Shown piece after piece: positions 15,830 through 24,959 of a stretch of 64,000 bases of DNA. The position numbers were made by a program, and so were the translations under genes. Source of the stretch: RYN-230 sp963713815. GTDB taxonomy: Bacteria > Actinomycetota > Actinomycetes > Streptosporangiales > Streptosporangiaceae. The notes below the pieces were generated by a model, which was given only the letters and a program-made list of their open reading frames with translations, did not search any database and was not told the origin of the DNA. The stretch spans positions 1 to 64,000 of the forward strand of contig CAVQNH010000045.1 in assembly GCA_963713815.1 (NCBI GenBank), read 5' to 3'. Position 1 is the stretch's first letter. Each line of letters opens with the position of its first letter.

Positions 15830-17452
15830 GTGACCGTGCCCGCCCATTCCGAAGCTTCGCTGGTCCGCCTGGCCCTCGCCCTCGGCGCGGCCCGGGCGGG
15901 TGGCCCGCTGTTCCCGGATGAGCGCCGGCTGGCCGGAGCCGTTGCTGACCGGCCGGGACCTGACCCGGGCCAGGTCGCCGAGGCCAGGTCGGCCATCCAG
16001 GCCGGGGGAGACCCGCTGGGTGCGGTGTTCGGCCGGGTACGCGACGCCGCGGCCCGGCGCGGTGACGGTGCCGTGTACACGCCGGGTCACCTGGTGGGGC
16101 CGATGGTGGACTGGACGCTCGATCAGCGGCCCGCGCGGATCGTCGATGCCGGCGCGGGCTCAGGGCGTTTTCTCGCCGCCATCCTGCGCCGCGAGCCCGG
16201 CCTCGAGGTCATCGCCGTGGACCGCGATCCCCTGGCCACGCTGATGACCCGGGCGATGCTCGCCGTCCTGGAAGCGTCCCAGGCCCGGGTCATCCAGGCC
16301 GACTACACCACGGTGACGCTGCCGGGAACCGGCGGCCGCACCGCGTTCCTCGGCAACCCGCCGTACGTCCGCCACCATCAGCTCAGTGCCGCCGCCAAGG
16401 CCTGGGCGCGGCAGGCCGCCGGAAGCATCGGTCACCGGATCAGCGGTCTCGCTGGCCTGCACGCCTACTTCTTCCTGGCCACCGCGCTCCTGGGCCGGCC
16501 GGGCGACGTCGGGTGTTTCGTGACCTCCGCGGAGTGGCTGGACGTCAACTACGGCGCCATCATGCGGTCCCTGGTGCTGGGTCCGCTGGGCGGGCGGTCC
16601 CTGCACGTCATCGAGCCGAAAGCGCTGCCGTTCGACGGCGTGCAGACCACCGCCGTCATCACGGCCTTCGAGATCGGCAGCCGGGACGATCCGGTCAGGC
16701 TGCAGGACGTGGAGTCGCCCGGCCAGCTCAGGGACCTGGCCACCGCCGGGCGGCCGGTCCCGCGCCAGCGGCTCCGGGAGTCCTCCCGCTGGGGCGGCCT
16801 GCTCCGGCCCGGGACGACCGCCCCGGCGGGCTTCGTCGAGCTCGGCGAGCTGTGCCGGGTCCACCGGGGCGCGGTCACCGGCGCGAACGCGTTCTGGGTC
16901 GTCCGCCACCAGGCCGGCCTGCCGGCCTCGGTGCTGTATCCGTCGGTCACCAGGGCCCGGGAATTGTTCGCCGCCGGACCGGTCCTGGCCGGCCGGGAGC
17001 ACCTGCGCCTGGTCGTGGATATCCCGTCCGAGCTGGACCAGCTCGACGCCGGCGACCGGGTCAGGGTGTCCCGCTTCATCAAGGCAGCGAAACAGGCCGG
17101 GGTGGATAAGGGATATATCGCCGCCCACCGGCGCGCCTGGTGGTCAGTGGGCCTGGCGGCACCGGCGCCGATCCTGGCCACCTACATGGCCCGGCGCCCC
17201 CCGGCCTTCGTCATCAACGCCGCTGAGGCCCGGCACATCAACATCGCGCACGGCCTCTACCCGCGCCAGGAACTGGACCGCCATACTCTTTCCCGGCTGG
17301 CCGAGGCGCTGCGGACCGGAACGGTCCTCGGGCACGGGCGCGTCTACGCGGGCGGCCTGACCAAGTTCGAGCCCCGGGAGATGGAGCGCCTCATGGTGCC
17401 GGACCTGAGCGTGCTGAGGAGCGGCGAGCCTCTGCCCGGGCCAGGCGCTTGA
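15830..17452 (+). CDS. Eco57I/TaqI-type DNA adenine-N6 methyltransferase
   Basis: A 540-residue methyltransferase. Motif I (IVDAGAGSGRFLAAIL, ~100-115) binds S-adenosylmethionine; motif IV is FLGNPPYVRHHQL (~175), the NPPY of adenine methylases; a ~250-residue C-terminal part resembles TaqI-like target recognition domains (HRGAVTGANAFWV, KGYIAAHRRAWWSV). No restriction nuclease, BREX or phage-defence gene adjoins it. It is therefore an orphan methylase, or the modification half of a degraded system. The GTG start at 15830 has no strong ribosome site. Confidence 0.85.
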   Translation: MTVPAHSEASLVRLALALGAARAGGPLFPDERRLAGAVADRPGPDPGQVAEARSAIQAGGDPLGAVFGRVRDAAARRGDGAVYTPGHLVGPMVDWTLDQRPARIVDAGAGSGRFLAAILRREPGLEVIAVDRDPLATLMTRAMLAVLEASQARVIQADYTTVTLPGTGGRTAFLGNPPYVRHHQLSAAAKAWARQAAGSIGHRISGLAGLHAYFFLATALLGRPGDVGCFVTSAEWLDVNYGAIMRSLVLGPLGGRSLHVIEPKALPFDGVQTTAVITAFEIGSRDDPVRLQDVESPGQLRDLATAGRPVPRQRLRESSRWGGLLRPGTTAPAGFVELGELCRVHRGAVTGANAFWVVRHQAGLPASVLYPSVTRARELFAAGPVLAGREHLRLVVDIPSELDQLDAGDRVRVSRFIKAAKQAGVDKGYIAAHRRAWWSVGLAAPAPILATYMARRPPAFVINAAEARHINIAHGLYPRQELDRHTLSRLAEALRTGTVLGHGRVYAGGLTKFEPREMERLMVPDLSVLRSGEPLPGPGA

Positions 17453-17472
17453 CCTGCCGGCACCAAGGGTCG

Positions 17473-18534
17473 TCATACCTCTGCGGGCAGTGGTCTCGGA
17501 TCACTGGGCTGGCCAGTGGTCGCGGGGGCTTCACGGATTACCTCGAACGCCTCCGCGTACAGTCCGTCGCCGAAGCGCGACCAGTAGCGGGCGGTTGACC
17601 TGATCAGGTCCGGTACCAGGTAGGCCCGCACTTCTGTCTGCGAGGCAAAGGCCTTGATCGCCGCGAGTTTGCGTTCGACGTGGTCATCGATGCTGACGAA
17701 GCGGGTCGGCCGGAAGTCCACCGTGGCCGACGGCGACTGGAAGCAGTAGACGCGGCCGACCCCCCGGGTCGCCACCATGGCGGCCTGGTGGACGTTGCGG
17801 TGATCCTGGTGCACGTCGTGGTGCGAATGGGTGTAGATCACGGTGGGCCGGACCGCCTGCACGACCCGGCTGATCACGCTGATCGTCGGATCGCCTTCCC
17901 GGATCTGCGTGTCCTGGAGGTTCTCCAGGAACAGGGTGGCGCCCAGCGCCAGAGCAGCCATCTCCGACTCGCCTGCCCTGGTGCTCTCCGTACCTCCGCG
18001 AGCCCCCCGGCTGAGCGTCAGGATCGATACCTCGTGCCCCATGCTGCGGTGCACGAGCAACGCGCCGGCCGCCCCGATCTCGACGTCATCGGGGTGCGCG
18101 CCGATGGCCAGGACGGCCTGCCGGGCCGCCAGCCGGGCGGCGCGTCCGGTGGCGACCAGTGCAGCCACACTGGCCAGCAGCTGATCCGGCGGCATCGATT
18201 TCTGCAGGAACTCGTCAGCGCGATCCCGCAGCGCGCGCACGGCATTGTCGAGCGACGCATGACTGGTCAGCACGGCGACATTGAGGTCCGGGCAGGCTTG
18301 CCGGAGCGCCTGCAGGAGCTCCAGGCCGGTCATGCCGGGCATCTCGACGTCGGTGAGCACCAGATCCCAGGTCTCCGACGTGGCGCGCTGCAGCGCGACG
18401 GCCGGGTCGAGGGTGTGCGAGACGTCGAAACCGCCGCGGGTGCCCAGCAGATTCACCAGGAAACGGCCGGTCACCACGTCGTCGTCGACGACCAGGATGC
18501 GTCCCGGTGACTCGTCATGATCGCTGCTCGTCAT
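17473..18534 (-). CDS. response regulator with PIG-L/LmbE deacetylase output domain
   Basis: A 353-residue two-domain protein. Residues ~12-128 form a receiver: acidic pocket D17-D19, phospho-acceptor D62 in LTDVEMPGM, T90/S91 and K112. Residues ~138-335 form a PIG-L/LmbE deacetylase: AHPDD (146-150) and HHDVHQDHR (~238-246), the zinc ligands and catalytic Asp of enzymes that deacetylate GlcNAc-containing substrates such as mycothiol precursors. All key residues are present and the frame is intact. It lies 115 bp downstream of cheR in the same orientation, behind GAGGAG. Phosphorylation by CheA probably gates the deacetylase; the substrate is unknown. Confidence 0.92.
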   Translation of the reverse strand: MTSSDHDESPGRILVVDDDVVTGRFLVNLLGTRGGFDVSHTLDPAVALQRATSETWDLVLTDVEMPGMTGLELLQALRQACPDLNVAVLTSHASLDNAVRALRDRADEFLQKSMPPDQLLASVAALVATGRAARLAARQAVLAIGAHPDDVEIGAAGALLVHRSMGHEVSILTLSRGARGGTESTRAGESEMAALALGATLFLENLQDTQIREGDPTISVISRVVQAVRPTVIYTHSHHDVHQDHRNVHQAAMVATRGVGRVYCFQSPSATVDFRPTRFVSIDDHVERKLAAIKAFASQTEVRAYLVPDLIRSTARYWSRFGDGLYAEAFEVIREAPATTGQPSDPRPLPAEV

Positions 18535-18649
18535 GCGTTCACTCCTCGCTCTGGCCGGTCACGCGTCCGCAAGTCCTGTTGCACTAAGTCATCTTACAAT
18601 TACGATATGTGATAATCGCTGATAAAGCCGGTTCAGGTACGTTCTGCGG
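18535..18649 (-). promoter_or_regulatory. AT-rich gap before the REC-deacetylase gene
   Basis: Positions 18570-18632 are much richer in A/T than the surroundings, so the REC-deacetylase gene may have its own promoter besides read-through from the che operon. No clear -35/-10 pair can be fixed. Confidence 0.35.
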
Positions 18650-19923
18650 TCAGCACCCGTCACCGAGCCCGCGGAGCCGGGCGCGGCACGCGGCGGCGAT
18701 GTCGCTGATATCGATCTGCTGGAGCATCTGCTCGTGCCGGTCATCCTCCGGGTCGAGCGTGCGCAGGGCCTGCTGGTATGCGCGCCGGGCGGCCTGCGTG
18801 TCGCCGAGGGCGTCGTAGGCGCGGCCGAGAGTGAACGCCGCGAGCGCGAACCGGGCATCGGTGCAGAGCGCGCGGCGAAGCGCGACCGCTGCTGCCGCTG
18901 GCTGCCCCGATTCCAGGATGACGAGCCCCTGGATGAAGTGCGCGTCGGCATCAAGCGGGGTGTCCGCCAGCAGCGACGCCACGCAGGCCAGGGCGCCGTC
19001 GCGGTCACCAGTGTCCGCCGCGTCCAGCGCGGCGGCCAGCCGCTGCTCACGCGGCAGCGGGGGCTCCCGGCGGAGCGGGCGGCGCAGCCCGGGCCCGGAT
19101 GATCCCGCCCGCCCGTCCGGCCGGGCGTCACGGGCCGCGGCCGGCCGGTCCAGCCGGTGCAGGGCGTCCGCGGCCCCCAGCATCAGCGTGCCTCCCGGCC
19201 GCAACGACGCGTCGAGCGAGTCGATCACGGTCGAGACGAGCGGCGGGCTGAAATAGATGAGCACGTTCCGGCAGGTGATGAGGTCGAAGCAGGCTTCACC
19301 CGGTGGCGGGCCCGGATCGCGGGCGAGGTTGTGCGGGCGGAAGCGCACCAGGCTGCGCAGGAGATCGCCGACGACGTAGCTGCCGTCGGCCGCCCGATGG
19401 AAGTAACGACTGCGCAGGTCGGGCTCGAGCGCGCGCACGGCGCGCTCGCGGTACCGGCCGTCTGCCGCGCTGGCCAGCGCGGCGCGGGAGACATCAGTTC
19501 CCAGCACGTCAACGTGCGCCCCCGCCGGGGCGAACGCCTGCGCGGCCAGCAGGGCCAGCGTGTAGGCCTCTTCCCCGGTCGCGCAACCGGCACACCAGAC
19601 GCGGATGGTCCCTGAGTTCGCCGCACGGGCCCGCTGGAGAAGGGCAGTGCCACGGGATCTCGTCCAGCTGGCCGCGATCCCGGACGAAGAACGTCTCCTG
19701 GTTCGTCACCTCGTCGATCAGCCGGGCGACCAGGTCACGGCCGCTGGCCGGATCCGACGTGGCCCGCGCGAGGGCCGCCGCGCCCAGTCCGGGCGCGGCG
19801 CGTTCCACCGCCGCCCGCAGCGCCGCCTCCCGAGCCGCCGGCAGCGACGATTCCGGTCTCCCGGCGGACCAGGTCCGCGATCTCGGCCAGTTCGGGGTTC
19901 ACCGGTCCCCACGGCCGGCTCAT
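18650..19923 (-). CDS. cheR: CheR-type methyltransferase with C-terminal TPR region (frameshifted)
   Basis: Starting at ATG 19923 (MSRPWGPVNPELAEIADLV), the protein reads in three frames. One indel lies near 19840 (after RRETGIVAAG, continuing AREAALRAAVERAAPGLG) and a second near 19647 (after QLDEIPWH, continuing LLQRARAANSGTIRVWCAGCATGEE). Hallmarks are NQETFFVRD, WCAGCATGEEAYTLA (SAM motif), DVLGTDVS and CRNVLIYF. The last ~120 residues look like two or three TPR-type repeats, as in FrzF-like CheRs. It should methylate glutamates of the upstream receptor. Confidence 0.82.
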
Positions 19924-20936
19924 GGCGCAGTCCCAGCAGGCAGGCCGCGATCTTCTCCGGGGACAGAACGACCGTGACCCCGAGGTTGATCGCGGACTTC
20001 GGCATCCCGAACACCGCCGAGGACGGCTCGTCCTGCGCGATAGCCAGCCCGCCCCGGCGCAGCACCGCACCGGCACCGGCCGCGCCGTCGCTGCCCATCC
20101 CGGTCAGCACGACCGCGACACCCGCCCGGCCGGCCGTCGCCGCGATGCTGGTCGAGCAGGACGTCACCGGACGGGCGGTAGTGCCCCGCAACGGTGTGCC
20201 GGTCGAGGGCCAGCCGCCCGGAGACAGCCAGCGTGAGGTGCGCGCCCTCCGGCGCGAACCAGACCCCGGCGCCTGCCGCCGCGCCGGCCGCGGCGATGCC
20301 GACGGGCACGCCGACGGTCTGGTCCAGCCAGCGGACCAGGCCGTCGGTGAAACCGGCGGCGATGTGCTGCACGACCAGGATCGGGATCGGGTAGTCGGCG
20401 GGCAGCGCGTCGAGCAGGCGCATCAGCACCTGGGGACCGCCAACTGACGCGCAGATGCCGATCACGGAGGCGCGGCGGGCCGGAACTGGCCCGGCGGAGA
20501 GGCCGCCGAGCCGGGCGCTCAGATGACGGATCACGCGTGCGCGGCTGAGCACCTTTATCCGGTGCCGGAGTGCGGCCCCCGAAGGGCCGCCCGGGTCGAG
20601 CAGGTCGAGGGCGTCCTTGGCGAGCACGTCGAGCGCCCCGGCGGCCAGCGCCGCCGCCGGCAGGCCGGTTCCGGGCCGGCCTGGCCGGACAGCACGAGGA
20701 TCGGCAGCGGCCGGGAGCCCATGATTGTCCCGACTGCGTCGATCCCGCCCATACCGGGGAGCGCGACATCCATGGTTACCAGGTCCGGCGCCGCGCGCGG
20801 CAGCGCGGAAATAGCCTCCTCCGCGGTGGAGCAGACGGCCACGACGGTGATGTCTGCGTCGAATTCGAGCGTCCGCCGCAGCGCGCTGGCGTAGGTGCGC
20901 GGAGTCCTCGCAAATCAGCACGCGCAGCGGCGTCAC
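19920..20936 (-). CDS. cheB: CheB-type methylesterase/response regulator (frameshifted)
   Basis: GTG 20936 opens VTPLRVLICEDS (receiver start); indels near 20900, 20680 and 20165 move the frame three times. Pieced together, the receiver has VTMDVALPGMGG (phospho-acceptor Asp) and the esterase has GICASVGGP (nucleophile Ser), VVQHIAAGFT (His) and TGMGSDGAAG (Asp). All catalytic residues are present across frames. The end is uncertain: one frame stops at 19920, overlapping the cheR ATG, while the SPEKIAACLLGL frame runs on. It should remove receptor methyl groups. Confidence 0.8.
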   Translation of the reverse strand: MTPLRVLICEDSAHLRQRAAADARIRRRHHRRGRLLHRGGGYFRAAARGAGPGNHGCRAPRYGRDRRSRDNHGLPAAADPRAVRPGRPGTGLPAAALAAGALDVLAKDALDLLDPGGPSGAALRHRIKVLSRARVIRHLSARLGGLSAGPVPARRASVIGICASVGGPQVLMRLLDALPADYPIPILVVQHIAAGFTDGLVRWLDQTVGVPVGIAAAGAAAGAGVWFAPEGAHLTLAVSGRLALDRHTVAGHYRPSGDVLLDQHRGDGRPGGCRGRADRDGQRRRGRCRCGAAPGRAGYRAGRAVLGGVRDAEVRDQPRGHGRSVPGEDRGLPAGTAP

Positions 20937-20940
20937 CTCA

Positions 20941-22945
20941 TCACCTGCCGACCAGGCGTTCGACGGTCGCGAGCAGCGCCTGCTGATCGAAGCTCCGCTT
21001 GGCCATGTAGGCGTCCGCACCTGCCTCGATCCCGCTGAGCCGGTCTTCCTCGGCGGCACGCGAGGTGACGATGATGACCGGCAGCGACGAGCGCGCGGTG
21101 CCGGCCCGGATCGCCCGGGTGAGCCCGATCCCGTCCAGCTCGGGCATCTCGAGGTCGGTGATGACCAGCGACGATCCCCGCGTCCCGGTCGAGGACGGCC
21201 AGCGCGTCCCGCCCGTCGCGAGCGGTCACCACGGAGTAGCCGGCCGCCTCCAGGATGCTGCGCTGAAGCTCCCGGACCGTGAACGAGTCCTCGACCACGA
21301 GGACCTTGGGTGCCTCGGCCCGGCCGTCCGCGGCCCGGCCGTCCGCAGCACTGGGCCCGGTCAGCGCGGGAACGGCATGAGACCTCCGGGTGAGCATCGC
21401 GGGCTCGACGAGAAGCGCGATCCGGCCATCGCCCAGGATGGACGCACCGAGGTACCCCTCGAGGCTGGCCAGCAGCGGGCCGAGGGGCTTGACCACGACC
21501 TCCTCCTCACCGAGGAGCGCGTCGCAGGTCACGACGGCCCGGCGGGCGCCGAGGGAGATGACGAGCGCGGGCGGCCGTTCGCCCAGCGGCGGCGCCACCG
21601 CGCCGATGAGGTCAGCGAAGTCGGCGACCGGCACTGACCTCCCGCCGACCTCCAGGGCTGACCTGCCCTCGAGCGTGAGCGTCTGCGTCACCATCACGAC
21701 CTTCTCCACCACCGCCAGCGGGACGCCGTACACGGCCGCCCCGCGTTCGAAGAGCAGCACCTCCATGAGCGCCAGCGCCACGGGGAGCAGCTGGATGACC
21801 TCCATGCCCTGGCCGGGCTCGCTGCGGACGTCCAGGCTGCCGCCCACCGAGTGCACGTAGGTCCGGACGGCATCGAGGCCGACGCCGCGCCCGGCCAGAT
21901 CCGTCACCTTCTCCGCCGTCGAATACCCCGGGCTGGCGAGGACGTCCGCGAGCGACCCCTCGCGGCGGGCCTCCCCGATCACCTCCGGTGAAGCGCCCCT
22001 TCCGTCGTCCGCGACCACGATCTCGACCAGGCTCCCGCGCGGTGTGGCGCGCAACTCGACCCGCCCGCGAGCGGGCTTGCCCGCGCGTTCCCGTTCGGCC
22101 GGCGATTCGATGCCGTGGATCACCGCGTTCCGGAGCAGGTGCCCGAGCGGCTCGGACAGGCTCTCCAGGATCACCCGGTCGAGTTCGGTGTCCGCGCCCG
22201 TGACCACGAACTCGACCTCTTTGCCCGCGGCCCGCGCGACGTCCCGGACCATTCGCGGCAGCGGCCCCGCGATCACCGCGAGCGGCAGCGTCCGCATCCC
22301 GACCGCGGTGTCCTTGAGGTCGTCGAGCATGCGCTCACCCGCCCCGAACGCCTCGGCGACGTCCTGGGCCTGCCCGGCCTGCCCGCCGAGCGAGTGCGCC
22401 AGCCTGGTCCGGTACTGCATGATCTCGCCGGCCACGTCGAGCAGGTGGTCGATCTTCTCGGCCGGAACCCGCAGGGTCCGGACGTCGGCGGCGGGCGCGG
22501 GCGCGACACGCTCGCTGGCCGCGGCGGTGCTGGCCGCGGTGCTGGCCTCGGGCGCGCGTCCCGGGGGCTCGCCGCCGGGCGGTCCCGCCCGGCATGCCGC
22601 AAGGTCATCGAGGAGGCCGGCCACCGGTTCCGCGGTCCCGTTGACCTGCGCGCGCAATGCGGCGGTCGCACGGAGCAGCGGCGCCGCGAAATCCGGCGGG
22701 AAGACGCCTGCCGTGCGCACGCTGGCCAGGACGTCCTCGGCGGCGTGCGCCAGCGCCCGGACATCGTCGAAGCCGAGCATCCCGGCCGCGCCCTTGATGG
22801 TGTGGGCGTTCCGGAACAGCGAGTCGATGGTCTCGGCGCCCGCCGCCCCGGACTCGACCGCGAGCAGCGCCGTATCCATCTGGTCGAGCCGCTCGGCTGA
22901 CTCGTCGCGGAACAGCTCGGTCAGGTCGGCGTCAGGGTCGCTCAC
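20941..22945 (-). CDS. cheA: CheA histidine kinase fused to a C-terminal receiver (CheA-CheY hybrid; one frameshift)
   Basis: From GTG 22945, ~667 residues. An HPt domain has H48 in NAHTIKGAAGM; then come a dimerisation helix pair, an ATPase domain (HLLRNAVIHGIES N-box, DDGRGAS, GRGVGLDAV), a CheW-like domain (~395-525) and a receiver (~545-665: VVEDSFTVREL, DLEMPELDGIGL). The frame shifts by one base near 21175 inside the receiver and resumes to the stop at 20941. There is no P2-like CheY-binding domain, as in Frz/ACF-type hybrids. The HPt, ATPase and CheW parts are intact. Confidence 0.9.
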
Positions 22946-23345
22946 CGCTGAGCCCTTCAAGCGAAGCGAAGGCCCGGGGCACGTCGATGACACCGACGAG
23001 GTCACCGTCGGCCAGCGTGGCTCCCGCCAGCAGGTCCGAGTCGGTCTCCTCGGCCGGGTCGCCCAGTTCGCCGATCTCGCTCACGTCATCGATGGCGAAA
23101 CATGCCTGGTGGCCCCGGGCCTCGGCGATGAGCACCCGCTGCGGGGGCCCGGTCCGCGTCACGCCGAGAAGCTGCGCGAGGTCGACGACCGGCAGGATGC
23201 GGCCGCGCCGGTTCCAGAGTCCGAGCAGTTCTGGCCGGGCTCGCGGAACGGCCCTGATCTGGCCGATGTCAGCCACTCCGAGGACGTGCTCGACCGGCAT
23301 CGCGTACGTTTCAGACGCGATCCGCAGTCGTACGTAAACGGGCAC
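22932..23345 (-). CDS. cheW: CheW coupling protein
   Basis: A 137-residue single-domain CheW: YAMPVEHVLGV, PELLGLWNRRGRILPVVDL and FAIDDVSEI blocks. The frame is intact from GTG 23345, behind a GGAG site. It overlaps cheA by 14 bp, so the two are translationally coupled. It should bridge the receptor tip and the CheA P5 domain. It is one of two unbroken genes in the cluster. Confidence 0.92.
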   Translation of the reverse strand: MPVYVRLRIASETYAMPVEHVLGVADIGQIRAVPRARPELLGLWNRRGRILPVVDLAQLLGVTRTGPPQRVLIAEARGHQACFAIDDVSEIGELGDPAEETDSDLLAGATLADGDLVGVIDVPRAFASLEGLSGERP

Positions 23346-23363
23346 CGGAGAGCGCTCCGGTCG

Positions 23364-24793
23364 TTATCCTGCAGGGCGCTGTCCAGCTCGACCACCAGCG
23401 TCTCCAGCCGCTCGGCGGTCGCGGCCCACTGGGTCTGTTCCGACGCGAGCTGGTCCGCCGCCTCCCGGATCTGCTGGATCGCGCTGTCCACCTGGTCAGC
23501 AGCTGACTTCTGCTGCTGGGTGGCGAGAATGGATTCCTCCAGCATCGTCGCGGTTGCCGCCATCAGCTCGCCCACCTCACGCGCCTGGCGGGTGCCCTGC
23601 TCGGTCGCCATGATCGTCGCGTTCGTCTCGTCCTGCACTCCGGTGATGATCACGCTGATCGAGCCGGTGGAGTGAACCGACCGCTCGGCCAGCTTGCGCA
23701 CTTCGACCGCCACGACGGCGAAGCCCTTCCCGGCCTCACCGGCCCGGGCCGCCTCGATGGCGGCGTTGAGGGCGAGCAGGTTCGTCTGTCCCGCGATGTC
23801 GTTGATCAGCTCGAGGATCTCGCCGATCTTCTGCGCGCGCTCACCCAGCGAGAGCGCGCGCCCGGCGATCGCCTCGACCTTCTCCTGCATGTCGCGCATC
23901 GTGTCACCGGTGCGCTCCGCCGCTTTCGCGACGGCATGGGCCTTGTCCGCGATCAGGCCGGCCGTCGTGGCCAGTTCCTCGATCGTGGCGGACGTCTCCG
24001 CGACGGCCGACGACTGCTCGCTGGTGACCGCGGCCGCGTTCTTCGCCGCCAGCCGCAGTTCGCCCGTGACCTCGCCGAGGACGGCCGAGGTCGAGCGGAT
24101 ACGGCTGAAGAGTTCGTTCAGCCGGCCGAGCGCTGCCGTCAGGTCCCCTTCCCGCTCGAAGGCCCGGCGCAGCAGCCGGAGCGCGAACAGCGAGAAGGCC
24201 GCACCGACCAGGACGGCCAGGATGGCGGCGGCTATCCCGATCCCGAGGGCCTGGCCGGCCGCTGACGAGGCGGCCGCTTCCGCCGCGTTCGCGCGGCTGG
24301 TCTGGGCGGAATCAAGCTGGGTCAGGGGTCCCAGGACCAACGGCTCGGCGGCGCTGAGCCGCCTGTTGGCCGCGGTCTCACGGGCCAGCGTCGTTCCCGC
24401 GTTCGTCCGGAGCTGGGTAAAAAGGCGCGGCGAACCTTTCGTTCCCGGCCACGGCCTGTGCTCGCAGTCGAGCCTCGCCGGTCCCTTCATTCTGTGGCCA
24501 GCACGCCCGCGGTGCGCGCGAACTGCGCGCGCTGGCCATTCACCTCCTGAAGTAGCGCCGGCGAGGGAGTGGCGAGGTACTCGTGCGTGGCCTCGCGCTC
24601 GTGCCAGAAGGCGGCGGCGAGCGCTTCGGTGAGCGTGGCATCAGCGCGCGCGTCGAGTGGCCACGTCCGAGCGGGCCAGGGCATCCTCGTAGCGCCAGAT
24701 CGTGACGCCAATCGCGGCCGCTATGACGGTGACAGCCACCACGCTCAGCGCGGCGACGCGCCGCGCCGACCCTCTCAGCAGCTCTTTCGGCAT
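23364..24793 (-). CDS. methyl-accepting chemoreceptor (frameshifted)
   Basis: ATG 24793 gives MPKELLRGSARRVAALS and a first membrane helix (VVAVTVIAAAIGVTIW). A short helical extracytoplasmic part (EALAAAFWHEREATHEYLATPSPALLQEVNG), a second helix (GIGIAAAILAVLVGAAFSLFAL) and a cytoplasmic signalling rod follow; its canonical tip is INDIAGQTNLLALNAAIEAA. Indels near 24660, 24485 and 24425 break the N-terminal half. At the 3' end the open frame runs into cheW to 23159, whereas a shifted frame stops at TAA 23364, which fits operon spacing better. No HAMP domain is obvious. The ligand is unknown. Confidence 0.82.
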
Positions 24794-24959
24794 GCGCTCG
24801 CACGCTTCCTGGCCCGTGGTGGCGGGGAACCCGGCCGGTTCCGCCCTCTAGGGTGACCTACCCTGCGATAGCAATCCGTACTCGATTGACTACGTTACGT
24901 AGATAGAAGGTAACCCCGAGCCGGGCATCGGCCGTGGGCTACTCCATGGCGGCCAGCCG
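24794..24959 (-). promoter_or_regulatory. che operon upstream region with palindrome
   Basis: Contains CTACGT-T-ACGTAG (24890-24902), a perfect 13-base palindrome in an AT-rich patch about 100 bp ahead of the receptor ATG. It is a candidate regulator site for the operon; the promoter itself is not identifiable. Confidence 0.35.

Noticed and set aside
15830..17452. Part of a phage-defence island
   Set aside because: Only a lone methyltransferase is present; neighbours are lysozyme-like and chemosensory genes, with no nuclease, helicase or phosphatase partner.
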